The notes beneath the pieces were generated by a model. That model was not told the DNA's origin, ran no database searches, and saw only the letters and a program-made list of their open reading frames with translations. A stretch of 6,469 bases of DNA from the NCBI GenBank assembly GCA_016927125.1, contig JAFGNG010000149.1, forward strand, positions 1 to 6,469, written 5' to 3'. Below are positions 1-4,716 of this stretch, piece by piece. Position 1 is the stretch's first letter. The number at the start of each line of letters is the position of its first letter. This DNA is from Planctomycetota bacterium. Its GTDB lineage: Bacteria; Planctomycetota; SZUA-567; JAFGNG01. The position numbers were made by a program, and so were the translations under genes.

Positions 1-81
1 ATCGATATCAAGATCCGCAGCAGCCATCGCCATGCTGGTGGCGAAAAGTACAGCAACCCCTAATAAAATAAATCTCTTCAT
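1..81 (-). CDS. N-terminus of an exported protein, truncated by the left window edge
   Basis: Only the first 27 codons are visible, reading leftward off the window. The ATG (81-79) is preceded by a clear GGAGG (94-90) at 8 nt spacing, which fixes the start. The peptide is a textbook Sec signal: basic start M-K-R, hydrophobic core at about residues 4-13 (FILLGVAVLF), then a small-residue region ATSMAMAAA with a likely signal peptidase I site after A20 or A22. The mature protein would begin with an acidic stretch (D-L-D-I-D). No cysteine occurs near the cut, so it is not an evident lipoprotein. It is probably periplasmic, secreted or outer-membrane. Too little is present to name a family. It stands behind a very long AT-rich upstream region that may contain its control sites. 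Confidence 0.8.
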   Translation of the reverse strand, partial: MKRFILLGVAVLFATSMAMAAADLDID

Positions 82-271
82 AACACATTCCTCCAAAAAA
101 ACTCAGACGAAATTAAACACATAATAATTGAAGAACGAAATAAAGTTTTATTCAGTACCAATTCTGCTATGAATCCCCTGATAAAAGCTTATTTCTGTCT
201 TCTCTTATTCTGCCTCCTTTTTCCAAAACACTTTTCCAAACAATTCCACTGGCTGGTGGTCTATATTCAAT

Positions 272-297
272 GTTGCCCCCACATGGCGCAAGGCAAC
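272..297. repeat. Inverted repeat GTTGCC-N14-GGCAAC
   Basis: Two perfect 6-bp arms (272-277 and 292-297) flank a 14-bp spacer that itself contains CCA-CA-TGG. The repeat lies about 190 bp upstream of the exported-protein start codon. It could be an operator or a hairpin. On the + strand it is followed by an imperfect T-rich stretch, too weak to call a terminator. Confidence 0.35.
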
Positions 298-486
298 TTA
301 ATTTGTTAGCTGTGACACTTTCAGTTAATATGACAAAGATTAATTTCTGTGTTTCTTCACAAAAACTAATGCAAAATGTTAACTAAGCTGTAATTTCGCC
401 CTTGGTGTCATTTCATTGTTTGAAAAGTATTGATTGTACTTTAGCTATATTAACTAAGAAATATCAGCACTATCTTTCTATTCTGT

Positions 487-515
487 AATATGTTGCACAA
501 AACGCACATTGTCAA
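487..515 (-). promoter_or_regulatory. Possible sigma70-type promoter directed at the exported-protein gene
   Basis: On the minus strand a perfect -35 TTGACA (515-510) is followed after exactly 17 nt by CATATT (492-487), which matches 4 of 6 bases of TATAAT. Transcription would start near 480 and run towards the start codon at 81, giving an unusually long leader of about 400 nt. I found no better promoter closer to the gene. The perfect -35 and ideal spacing support it; the weak -10 and long leader count against it. Confidence 0.35.
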
Positions 516-609
516 ATCGCATTATGTTTACCCTGTAAAGGTCTGAGAACAAAAGGATTAGACAGTATCAAGCCAGGGAGTCATATCTCCTTATAAATAA
601 ACCAAATAA

Positions 610-621
610 GTTCTATAGAAC
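610..621. repeat. Perfect 12-bp palindrome GTTCTATAGAAC
   Basis: Uninterrupted self-complementary dodecamer in the AT-rich spacer, with no extension of symmetry into the flanks. This is typical of a dimeric regulator site, but I do not recognise the regulator, and it does not match the LexA or Fur consensus forms I compared it with. It lies about 530 bp from the gene to its left and about 195 bp beyond the stop of the gene to its right. Confidence 0.35.
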
Positions 622-674
622 ATAATTAATTGTTGCTTGAGATGCGGGTAAGTTGCTTTAAAAAAAATAAGAAA

Positions 675-689
675 TCCGATTATAGTTGA
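675..689. repeat. 15-bp element TCCGATTATAGTTGA, copy 1
   Basis: An identical 15-mer recurs in the same + orientation at 3487-3501. Read on the minus strand it is TCAACTATAATCGGA and contains a perfect TATAAT. In both copies the sequence after it on the minus strand is T-rich. No good -35 box lies 16-18 bp upstream of this copy. It could be a shared regulatory or promoter-like element, or coincidence in AT-rich DNA. Confidence 0.45.
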
Positions 690-816
690 AAAATGTTGCT
701 CTCCGTGCAGAATCATCTTCTCTGAAAGCCGATAAAGAGGGGGGAAGTCATACTGAAAATGTTACAGGAATGAGTATTGTAAATCTTAGAATGTGATTAT
801 ATTGGGTAAGAATTAT

Positions 817-1380
817 TCAGATGCTGAGGGTTTCATGCATCCTTTGCGCAACCCTGGTGAAGACCCTCAAGGTGGTTTTATAAATTCTTTCATTGCCGAT
901 AGTAACCAGAAGATTTACAGGAGCGATCCCGCTGGGGAGGGCGAAATACTCCATTGCTTCCTCGATGGGCTCCTGTTCGTTGGAACAGGCAATCGCAGTA
1001 CGGCCATCATCGCGGTATTCTCCGGATTCAAGCAGTTCCGTCAGCAGCCCCGAGAAACGCTCGCTGTCAATTCCAGAGCAGATGGCGTACCGCATTTTAT
1101 TTTTCAGAAGCATTTCTGCTAAGGCTTTGAATTGGTCATCATCAATCCGGACCGCAGTATTGATCAGGCAAGAGAAGGTCTGACCGGATTTGAAGGGCAG
1201 GGAGAGTTTTTTGCCTGGCAGATACCGGCAGGAGTAGAAGGGCTGGCCAAGGATGGAGCCCATGCAGCCATCTTGCGCGCGGATTCCCCACAGGGCTTCT
1301 TCATCTGTGACGCAAGCCGCACGCACTTTTGCTGTGATCACCCGCCTGCTTGATTTACTTGAGGCTGGCTTAGTTTTCAC
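817..1380 (-). CDS. Hypothetical protein, 187 aa, family not recognised
   Basis: I do not recognise this protein. The GTG start (1380-1378) is chosen because AAGGGGGAG (1397-1389) precedes it at 8 nt; no ATG offers a better site. The stop is TGA at 819-817. The sequence is a plausible soluble alpha/beta protein. A basic, Ser/Lys/Arg-rich N-terminus (residues 1-20) is followed by a central region with alternating predicted strands and helices, for example RYAICSGID (97-105), SERFSGLLTELLES (106-119) and PVNLLVTIGNERI (154-166). There are six cysteines (23, 39, 51, 71, 101, 132), but they are not spaced as CxxC pairs, so a zinc or Fe-S site is not evident. No signal peptide or membrane segment is seen. 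It stands alone between two long AT-rich spacers, follows spoVG in the same orientation, and its GC content agrees with the neighbouring genes. Open frames on the other strand look like shadows. Confidence 0.75.
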   Translation of the reverse strand: MKTKPASSKSSRRVITAKVRAACVTDEEALWGIRAQDGCMGSILGQPFYSCRYLPGKKLSLPFKSGQTFSCLINTAVRIDDDQFKALAEMLLKNKMRYAICSGIDSERFSGLLTELLESGEYRDDGRTAIACSNEQEPIEEAMEYFALPSGIAPVNLLVTIGNERIYKTTLRVFTRVAQRMHETLSI

Positions 1381-1500
1381 GCCCGTGGCTCCCCCTTGTC
1401 GTGTAAAATTATGAGGGTAAATTTATTTCGACTTCGTCCGCCTTGAAAATTCCCCCCCGGAGCAAGGCATCTGAATTTTAAATCTTTTCTCTTTGCGATT

Positions 1501-1538
1501 AAATAAAAAAATAGTTGGTCGTGAAAAGTTCTGACCAA
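1501..1538 (-). terminator. Hairpin plus T-run: intrinsic terminator or attenuator, leftward
   Basis: Read leftward, perfect arms TTGGTC (1538-1533) and GACCAA (1520-1515) enclose 12 nt in which GAA and TTC can add three more pairs around a 3-nt loop. Three bases after the stem there is a run of seven T, then A, then three T. This fits a rho-independent terminator of moderate stem strength. It could end the spoVG transcript after a 3' tail of about 300 nt. Because a possible promoter lies just before it (1559-1587), it could instead act as an attenuator in the leader of the 187-aa gene. As DNA, the same repeat could be an operator. Confidence 0.5.
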
Positions 1539-1558
1539 GGTTATTAATTATGCTTCTT

Positions 1559-1587
1559 CTTATGCAATATCAGGGCACTTGCGTCAA
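1559..1587 (-). promoter_or_regulatory. Possible sigma70-type promoter for the 187-aa gene
   Basis: On the minus strand TTGACG (1587-1582; 5 of 6 to the -35 consensus) is followed by exactly 17 nt and CATAAG (1564-1559; 4 of 6 to TATAAT). The predicted start is near 1552, about 170 nt before the GTG start. The terminator-like hairpin at 1538-1501 would then lie at about +14 to +52 of the transcript. Confidence 0.4.
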
Positions 1588-1651
1588 GCCGAAAAACATT
1601 TTTTAAAAGGGATTTCTTTGATTAATCAATAAGACTTTAACCTGCATATAC

Positions 1652-1671
1652 ATTGCGCCAATCGGCACAAT
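1652..1671. repeat. 20-bp operator-like palindrome ATTGCGCC-aatc-GGCACAAT
   Basis: Eight-base arms (1652-1659 and 1664-1671) differ from perfect symmetry at one position, around a 4-bp centre. In a leftward transcript the mismatch becomes a G-U pair, so it can also fold as an RNA hairpin with a 4-nt loop. A further ATTGTGCC lies at 1742-1749, so the right half is repeated in opposite orientation about 70 bp away. This suggests a cooperative binding region or a larger RNA fold. Confidence 0.4.
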
Positions 1672-1729
1672 AAGTTAAGTAGTTAAATGGCTTGTAGCCC
1701 GGATAAAATACTTGCCTTATTCTTGAGGT

Positions 1730-1763
1730 TGCCAGAAGGAAATTGTGCCGACTTGCACTGGCA
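1730..1763. repeat. Inverted repeat TGCCAG-N22-CTGGCA with nested GTGC/GCAC
   Basis: Perfect 6-bp arms at 1730-1735 and 1758-1763. Inside, GTGC (1745-1748) and GCAC (1755-1758) form a second, inner pair around a 6-nt loop. It lies 70-100 bp after the spoVG stop codon in the direction of transcription. There is no following T-run, so it is not called a terminator; it may be a 3'-UTR structure or a protein-binding site. Confidence 0.3.
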
Positions 1764-1833
1764 GATAAAAATTAATCATTGTTAAAATAATAAGCAAACA
1801 CCGCTAACTTGCAACTACCACAAGGTTATAAGC

Positions 1834-2373
1834 TCAGGCGAAGATGCCTTTATCAAAGTCATCCTCTTCTTCACCGCCCGCTTTGCCCTCACTTTTTTCA
1901 ACTTCCGGATTGACTCCATCCTCATCGAATTCCGCGGCCTCTTCTGATTCGGTTGGAGAGCCAGCTTTCTGGGCTTGTCCCTGCGGTTTTATCTCATCAA
2001 ATTTCCGTCGCTCTTCCTGGTATACTCCAATGACGGCATCATGGATCTTTTTGCGGCATTCAGCATTAATCGGGTGTGCTATATCCAGGTAAATCTTTTC
2101 CCGGTTGGCAGGAATGGGGGTAGCCGGCCGTTGGGGTAGGCGCTGGCCGCAGCGGGAACAGTAAACGGCCTTAACTACATTTCTAACCCCACAGTTACGG
2201 CAGCGCTCCATAGCCTTGCGGCTGGGCATGGCCACGAAATAACCTTTATCTCCTTGAATTACCTTAACCTCTCTGACCACAAAACAATTATCAAATGTTA
2301 TGGTTGCGAATGCTCTCAACTTTTCCTTGTCATCATCCTGGATCAGCCGCACCCGCACTTCGGTGATTTCCAT
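1834..2373 (-). CDS. spoVG: SpoVG-family nucleic-acid-binding protein with inserted zinc ribbon and acidic tail
   Basis: SpoVG proteins are small site-specific RNA/DNA-binding regulators, about 85-100 aa; this one has 179. Residues 1-52 match the SpoVG N-terminal half (MEITEVRVRL, then FVVREVKVIQGDKGYFVAMPS). Residues 92-120 match the C-terminal half (DIAHPIN at 97-103, then a KIHDAVIGVYQ helix). Between them, where the family has a short loop (KRTPDGEF-like), sits a four-cysteine zinc ribbon: C58-x2-C61-x10-C72-x2-C75, with basic surroundings and a Pro-rich linker (80-90). Residues 142-179 are strongly acidic (16 Asp/Glu in 38) and end DDFDKGIFA. The ATG start (2373-2371) follows GGAGGAGG with 6 nt spacing. 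It lies 113 bp downstream of ispE with no clear promoter or terminator between, so co-transcription is likely. Family membership is confident. Zinc binding follows from the cysteine pattern. Its targets here are unknown, and a sporulation role need not be assumed. Confidence 0.88.
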   Translation of the reverse strand: MEITEVRVRLIQDDDKEKLRAFATITFDNCFVVREVKVIQGDKGYFVAMPSRKAMERCRNCGVRNVVKAVYCSRCGQRLPQRPATPIPANREKIYLDIAHPINAECRKKIHDAVIGVYQEERRKFDEIKPQGQAQKAGSPTESEEAAEFDEDGVNPEVEKSEGKAGGEEEDDFDKGIFA

Positions 2374-2486
2374 GGCATTCCTCCTCCGGTGCAGTTACTG
2401 TTTTTCTCTCCTTGGCCCCAGTATTGTGAGTTATGGATATCTGAAATATTTTATAATGCCATAAAACCCGCCGACCTCGAATTCTT

Positions 2487-3359
2487 TTAAATGGTGCGAG
2501 GCGGGGCATTCTTCACCAGCAGCGCCCGGGCAACCCCCTTGCATTCCTGTGCCTGCTTGACCATCCTGGCCGGGTCTTGTCCTGGAGTCACAATGCAAAA
2601 AAGGGTTGAGCCACTGCCACTCATCCGCAAGGCATCGAACCCGAGGTTATGCAGCCTTTTAAAAAGTTGCCCTTGACGCGGTTCCATTTTAAAGACCACG
2701 TTTTCAAAACGGTTGAAGCAATTGGCGGCCAGCCTGGAAATATCCCTGGCCATGATAGCCTCGACAAGATCCTTTGCGCTACGCGCTCCAAAATTCCCCG
2801 GGGTAAGCGCCTGGTAAGCGGCTTCGGAAGAAATACCCCATTCCGGAATAATCAACACTGCTTCCAATTCCAGACTGGCAGCAAGCGGCTCGACCAGCTC
2901 TCCTCTTCCCCGGCAAAGGCAGGCCCCGCCATGGAGAAAGAAGACTACATCAGAACCGAGTTCGCCAGCCAGGGATTCGAGGGTTTCCTCCGGGAGTTCC
3001 GCGTCCCATAAAAAGTTCAAGGCCTGCAAGGTGGCCGCGGCATTGCCGGAGCCGCCGCCGAGACCGCCCCCGACCGGGATCCGCTTGCATAGTTCTATAT
3101 CAGCACCCAGGCTGACGCCGCTTTCGGCTTGCAACCGCCGCGCCGCTCGCAGCACCAGGTTCGAGTCACCGGTTGGAATCTCAGGATTATCACAGTCCAG
3201 GTTTATCGCCCCGTCCTGCCGCAGGCTGAAGCGCAGTTCATCAGCGAGATCGATTTCCTGGAAAATACTTTCAATCTCATGAAAACCGTCTTTTCGTTTT
3301 TTGCAGATCTCCAAGAAAAGATTCAGCTTGGCATAAGATTTTACAGCAAGTCTTTCCAA
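2487..3359 (-). CDS. ispE: 4-diphosphocytidyl-2-C-methyl-D-erythritol kinase
   Basis: IspE phosphorylates 4-diphosphocytidyl-2-C-methyl-D-erythritol with ATP in the cytoplasm, the fourth step of the MEP (non-mevalonate) route to isoprenoid precursors. The 290-aa length is normal. GHMP-kinase features are all present: the N-terminal SYAKLNLFLEI with the conserved Lys at 11; the ATP-binding glycine loop PVGGGLGGGSGNAA at 95-108; the catalytic-type Asp at 137 in LGSDVVFFL; and the C-terminal motif MSGSGST at 246-252. The glycine loop reads GGGSGNAA where GGGSSNAA or GGGSSDAA is usual, a mild change. The start is TTG (3359-3357), backed by GGGGAGG (3371-3365) at 5 nt; no ATG or GTG lies before the conserved Lys, and the N-terminus then aligns with the family. 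A strong promoter lies at 3422-3450. It is first in a probable ispE-spoVG operon. Confidence 0.95.
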   Translation of the reverse strand: MERLAVKSYAKLNLFLEICKKRKDGFHEIESIFQEIDLADELRFSLRQDGAINLDCDNPEIPTGDSNLVLRAARRLQAESGVSLGADIELCKRIPVGGGLGGGSGNAAATLQALNFLWDAELPEETLESLAGELGSDVVFFLHGGACLCRGRGELVEPLAASLELEAVLIIPEWGISSEAAYQALTPGNFGARSAKDLVEAIMARDISRLAANCFNRFENVVFKMEPRQGQLFKRLHNLGFDALRMSGSGSTLFCIVTPGQDPARMVKQAQECKGVARALLVKNAPPRTI

Positions 3360-3402
3360 AAAGGCCTCCCCATTTGCTGGTGGTGTGATGCTTTCTTCTT
3401 GA

Positions 3403-3429
3403 TGTATCAGCCCTTAAGAATATGATACA
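3403..3429. promoter_or_regulatory. Operator-like inverted repeat TGTATCA-N13-TGATACA over the ispE promoter
   Basis: Perfect 7-bp arms at 3403-3409 and 3423-3429 flank a 13-bp spacer that contains CTTAAG near its centre. The right arm overlaps the -10 box of the ispE promoter (3422-3427), and the centre coincides with the predicted transcription start near 3415. This is the usual placement for a repressor operator. I do not recognise the regulator. A transcript from the start point would contain only one arm, so a hairpin is less likely than a DNA site. Confidence 0.45.
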
Positions 3430-3450
3430 CTTGTAATAAAAAACTGTCAA
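3422..3450 (-). promoter_or_regulatory. sigma70-type promoter of ispE
   Basis: On the minus strand there is a perfect -35 TTGACA (3450-3445), exactly 17 nt, then TATCAT (3427-3422; 5 of 6 to TATAAT). The start would fall near 3415, giving a leader of about 55 nt before the TTG codon of ispE. This is the best-looking promoter in the window and probably drives ispE and spoVG together. Confidence 0.7.
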
Positions 3451-3486
3451 AGAAAATGAGTTGTCCGGAATCAAAGAAAAAATCTT

Positions 3487-3501
3487 TCCGATTATAGTTG
3501 A
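3487..3501. repeat. 15-bp element TCCGATTATAGTTGA, copy 2
   Basis: Identical to 675-689. It lies between the ispE promoter and gluQ, 49 bp before the gluQ start codon. On the minus strand it contains TATAAT with no good -35 at the right distance. On the + strand no standard promoter hexamer pair was found around it. Because both copies sit in non-coding DNA beside leftward genes, a shared regulator or alternative promoter is possible. Confidence 0.45.
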
Positions 3502-3550
3502 TTTGGTCTGAAAACCCCTAACTCAAGTACTATTCAAGGACCCTGATTGC

Positions 3551-4534
3551 ATGGCGAAGCTACCTCTACGCGGCAGGCTTGCCCCCAGCCCTACCGGCGC
3601 GCTGCATCTTGGCAATGCCAGGAGTCTCTTGCTGGCCTGGCTTTCTATCCGCTCCCGGGGGGGAGAGGTGGTTCTGCGGATGGAAGACCTTGATCATCCA
3701 AAGGTTAAGCCAAACACCGCCCGGCAGGCGCGGGAGGATCTTCGCTGGCTGGGGCTGGACTGGGATGAAGGCCCTGAGTTGGGAGGGCCCTATCAGCCTT
3801 ATACCCAAGCTGAGCGCATCCAGGTATACCGGGAGGCGTTAGAGCGTCTGCTCAGCAAAAACCTGGTTTATCCCTGCACCTGTTCGCGCCAGGATGTGGA
3901 AAACGCCCAAAGCGCTCCCCACGCGGGAGAGGAGAGTCCACCTTACCCAGGAACCTGCCGGGGGAGGTATCCCAGCTACGCCGAGGCGGCGGCAACCCTG
4001 CCTGACGGACGCCTGCCCGCATGGCGGTTTCAAGTGCCCCAGCAAACCCTGGAATTTACCGACGGATTCTGCGGCAGACAAGCCGAGGATTTATCCCGGA
4101 CTTCCGGCGACTTTACCATTGCCCGCCATCCCGAAGGCGCGGGCTATCAACTCGCCGTGGTTGTCGATGACGCTGCCATGGGCATTACGGAGGTTTTGCG
4201 CGGCGACGATCTTCTGCAAAGCACCTTTCGCCAGCTTCTCCTCTACCAAGCCTTGGAGTTACAACCACCAGAGTTTGTGCATGTCCCCCTGGTGGTTGGT
4301 CCGGACGGTCGGCGATTGGCCAAGCGACATGGCGACACCCGGATCTCCTGGATCAGGGAGGCCGGGACCCCGCCGGAACGGGTGGTCGGCCTGCTGGCGC
4401 ACTGGTGTGGATTAGTTGATGAGGGTACGCAGGTAACGGCTCAAGATTTGGTGGATAAATACACTCTCTCCGCCTTGCCTCATAAGCGGGTGATAGTTAC
4501 TGATAAAGTGCAGCAATACCTGGGGATTGGCTGA
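3551..4534 (+). CDS. gluQ: Glutamyl-Q tRNA(Asp) synthetase (GluQ / YadB)
   Basis: This GluRS paralogue activates glutamate and attaches it to queuosine in the anticodon of tRNA(Asp), rather than charging tRNA(Glu). It has 327 aa, with the class I catalytic core but no anticodon-binding domain, against about 470 aa for a full GluRS. Visible motifs: RGRLAPSPTGALHLGNARS near the N-terminus, with the HIGH-type HLGN at 19-22; RMEDLDHP at 43-50; a zinc site C109-x-C111 ... Y132-x3-C136, as in E. coli YadB; RGDDLL at 217-222; and the KMSKS-type RRLAKRHGD at 254-262. The ATG has a modest AAGGA (3536-3540) at 10 nt. It is divergent from ispE and followed by a 182-bp gap, so it is probably monocistronic. 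Its presence implies that the organism makes or salvages queuosine. No good promoter was identified. Confidence 0.93.
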   Translation: MAKLPLRGRLAPSPTGALHLGNARSLLLAWLSIRSRGGEVVLRMEDLDHPKVKPNTARQAREDLRWLGLDWDEGPELGGPYQPYTQAERIQVYREALERLLSKNLVYPCTCSRQDVENAQSAPHAGEESPPYPGTCRGRYPSYAEAAATLPDGRLPAWRFQVPQQTLEFTDGFCGRQAEDLSRTSGDFTIARHPEGAGYQLAVVVDDAAMGITEVLRGDDLLQSTFRQLLLYQALELQPPEFVHVPLVVGPDGRRLAKRHGDTRISWIREAGTPPERVVGLLAHWCGLVDEGTQVTAQDLVDKYTLSALPHKRVIVTDKVQQYLGIG

Positions 4535-4547
4535 AATCTTATAGCAT

Positions 4548-4564
4548 TTAACCGCGCAGGTTAA
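4548..4564. repeat. Small perfect hairpin TTAACC-gcgca-GGTTAA after gluQ
   Basis: Perfect 6-bp arms around a 5-nt loop, 13 bp after the gluQ stop. Directly behind it is a second, looser inverted repeat (ATATGA at 4564-4569 against TCATAT at 4581-4586). A real U-tract is missing, so it is at best a weak terminator or a 3'-end stabilising structure for the gluQ message. Confidence 0.35.
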
Positions 4565-4716
4565 TATGATTGATTTTAATTCATATGCTACCGAAATCTG
4601 GAATCTTCAGACTGCCGGAAAACTATTGCAACTAATTAATCTGGAATAAGTTATATCTTATCGTATAAATGCGGATTTGTCTTGTTCCCAGATAAAAGTA
4701 CCAACAGGGATAAAGC

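Larger units (their letters stand above)
82..816. other. 735-bp AT-rich non-coding region
   Basis: No open reading frame with a credible ribosome binding site was found on either strand. The stretch separates the 187-aa gene (ending at 817) from the exported-protein gene (starting at 81), both leftward, so it is the 3' flank of one and the promoter region of the other. It holds a possible leftward promoter (487-515), an inverted repeat GTTGCC-N14-GGCAAC (272-297), a perfect 12-bp palindrome (610-621), one copy of a 15-bp element shared with the ispE/gluQ spacer (675-689), two copies of TTAACTAAG (379-387 and 450-458) and four copies of TGTTGC, all on the + strand. No tRNA-like fold was noticed. 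A small RNA or a degraded gene cannot be excluded. Confidence 0.6.
1381..1833. other. 453-bp spacer between spoVG and the 187-aa gene, rich in inverted repeats
   Basis: No gene is seen on either strand. It is the 3' flank of spoVG and the 5' region of the 187-aa gene, both leftward. Within it are an operator-like palindrome (1652-1671), an inverted repeat TGCCAG/CTGGCA (1730-1763), a possible leftward promoter (1559-1587), and a hairpin with a T-run that reads as a leftward intrinsic terminator (1501-1538). CATAAT (a 5-of-6 match to the -10 consensus) also lies close before the 187-aa gene on the minus strand, but without a -35. Confidence 0.6.

Noticed and set aside
560..592. Tiny leftward ORF encoding MTPWLDTV after AAGGAG
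   Set aside because: Only 2 nt separate the AAGGAG from the ATG, the peptide is 8 residues, and it is not next to a gene it could regulate.
728..735. GCCGATAA on the + strand, an exact match to the flagellar sigma28 -10 octamer
   Set aside because: The sequence 15 nt upstream does not match the TAAA-type -35, and there is no rightward gene behind it.
793..1353. Rightward open frames of 73-109 aa across 793-1353
   Set aside because: They lie opposite the 187-aa leftward gene, lack ribosome binding sites and overlap one another; they look like shadows.
1480..1525. Possible third, interrupted copy of the 15-bp element (GCGATTA ... ATAGTTGGTC)
   Set aside because: Similarity needs a large gap within A-rich DNA and is not convincing.
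2374..2486. Possible tRNA between ispE and spoVG, as relatives may carry a tRNA next to ispE
   Set aside because: No acceptor or T-arm pattern is visible in these 113 bp.
3503..3533. TTGGTC-N19-TACTAT as a gluQ promoter
   Set aside because: The spacing is too long, and the start would fall within about 10 nt of the ATG, on top of the ribosome binding site.
4646..4661. ATAAG-N6-CTTAT inverted repeat before the CYTH gene
   Set aside because: Short arms in very AT-rich sequence; likely chance.
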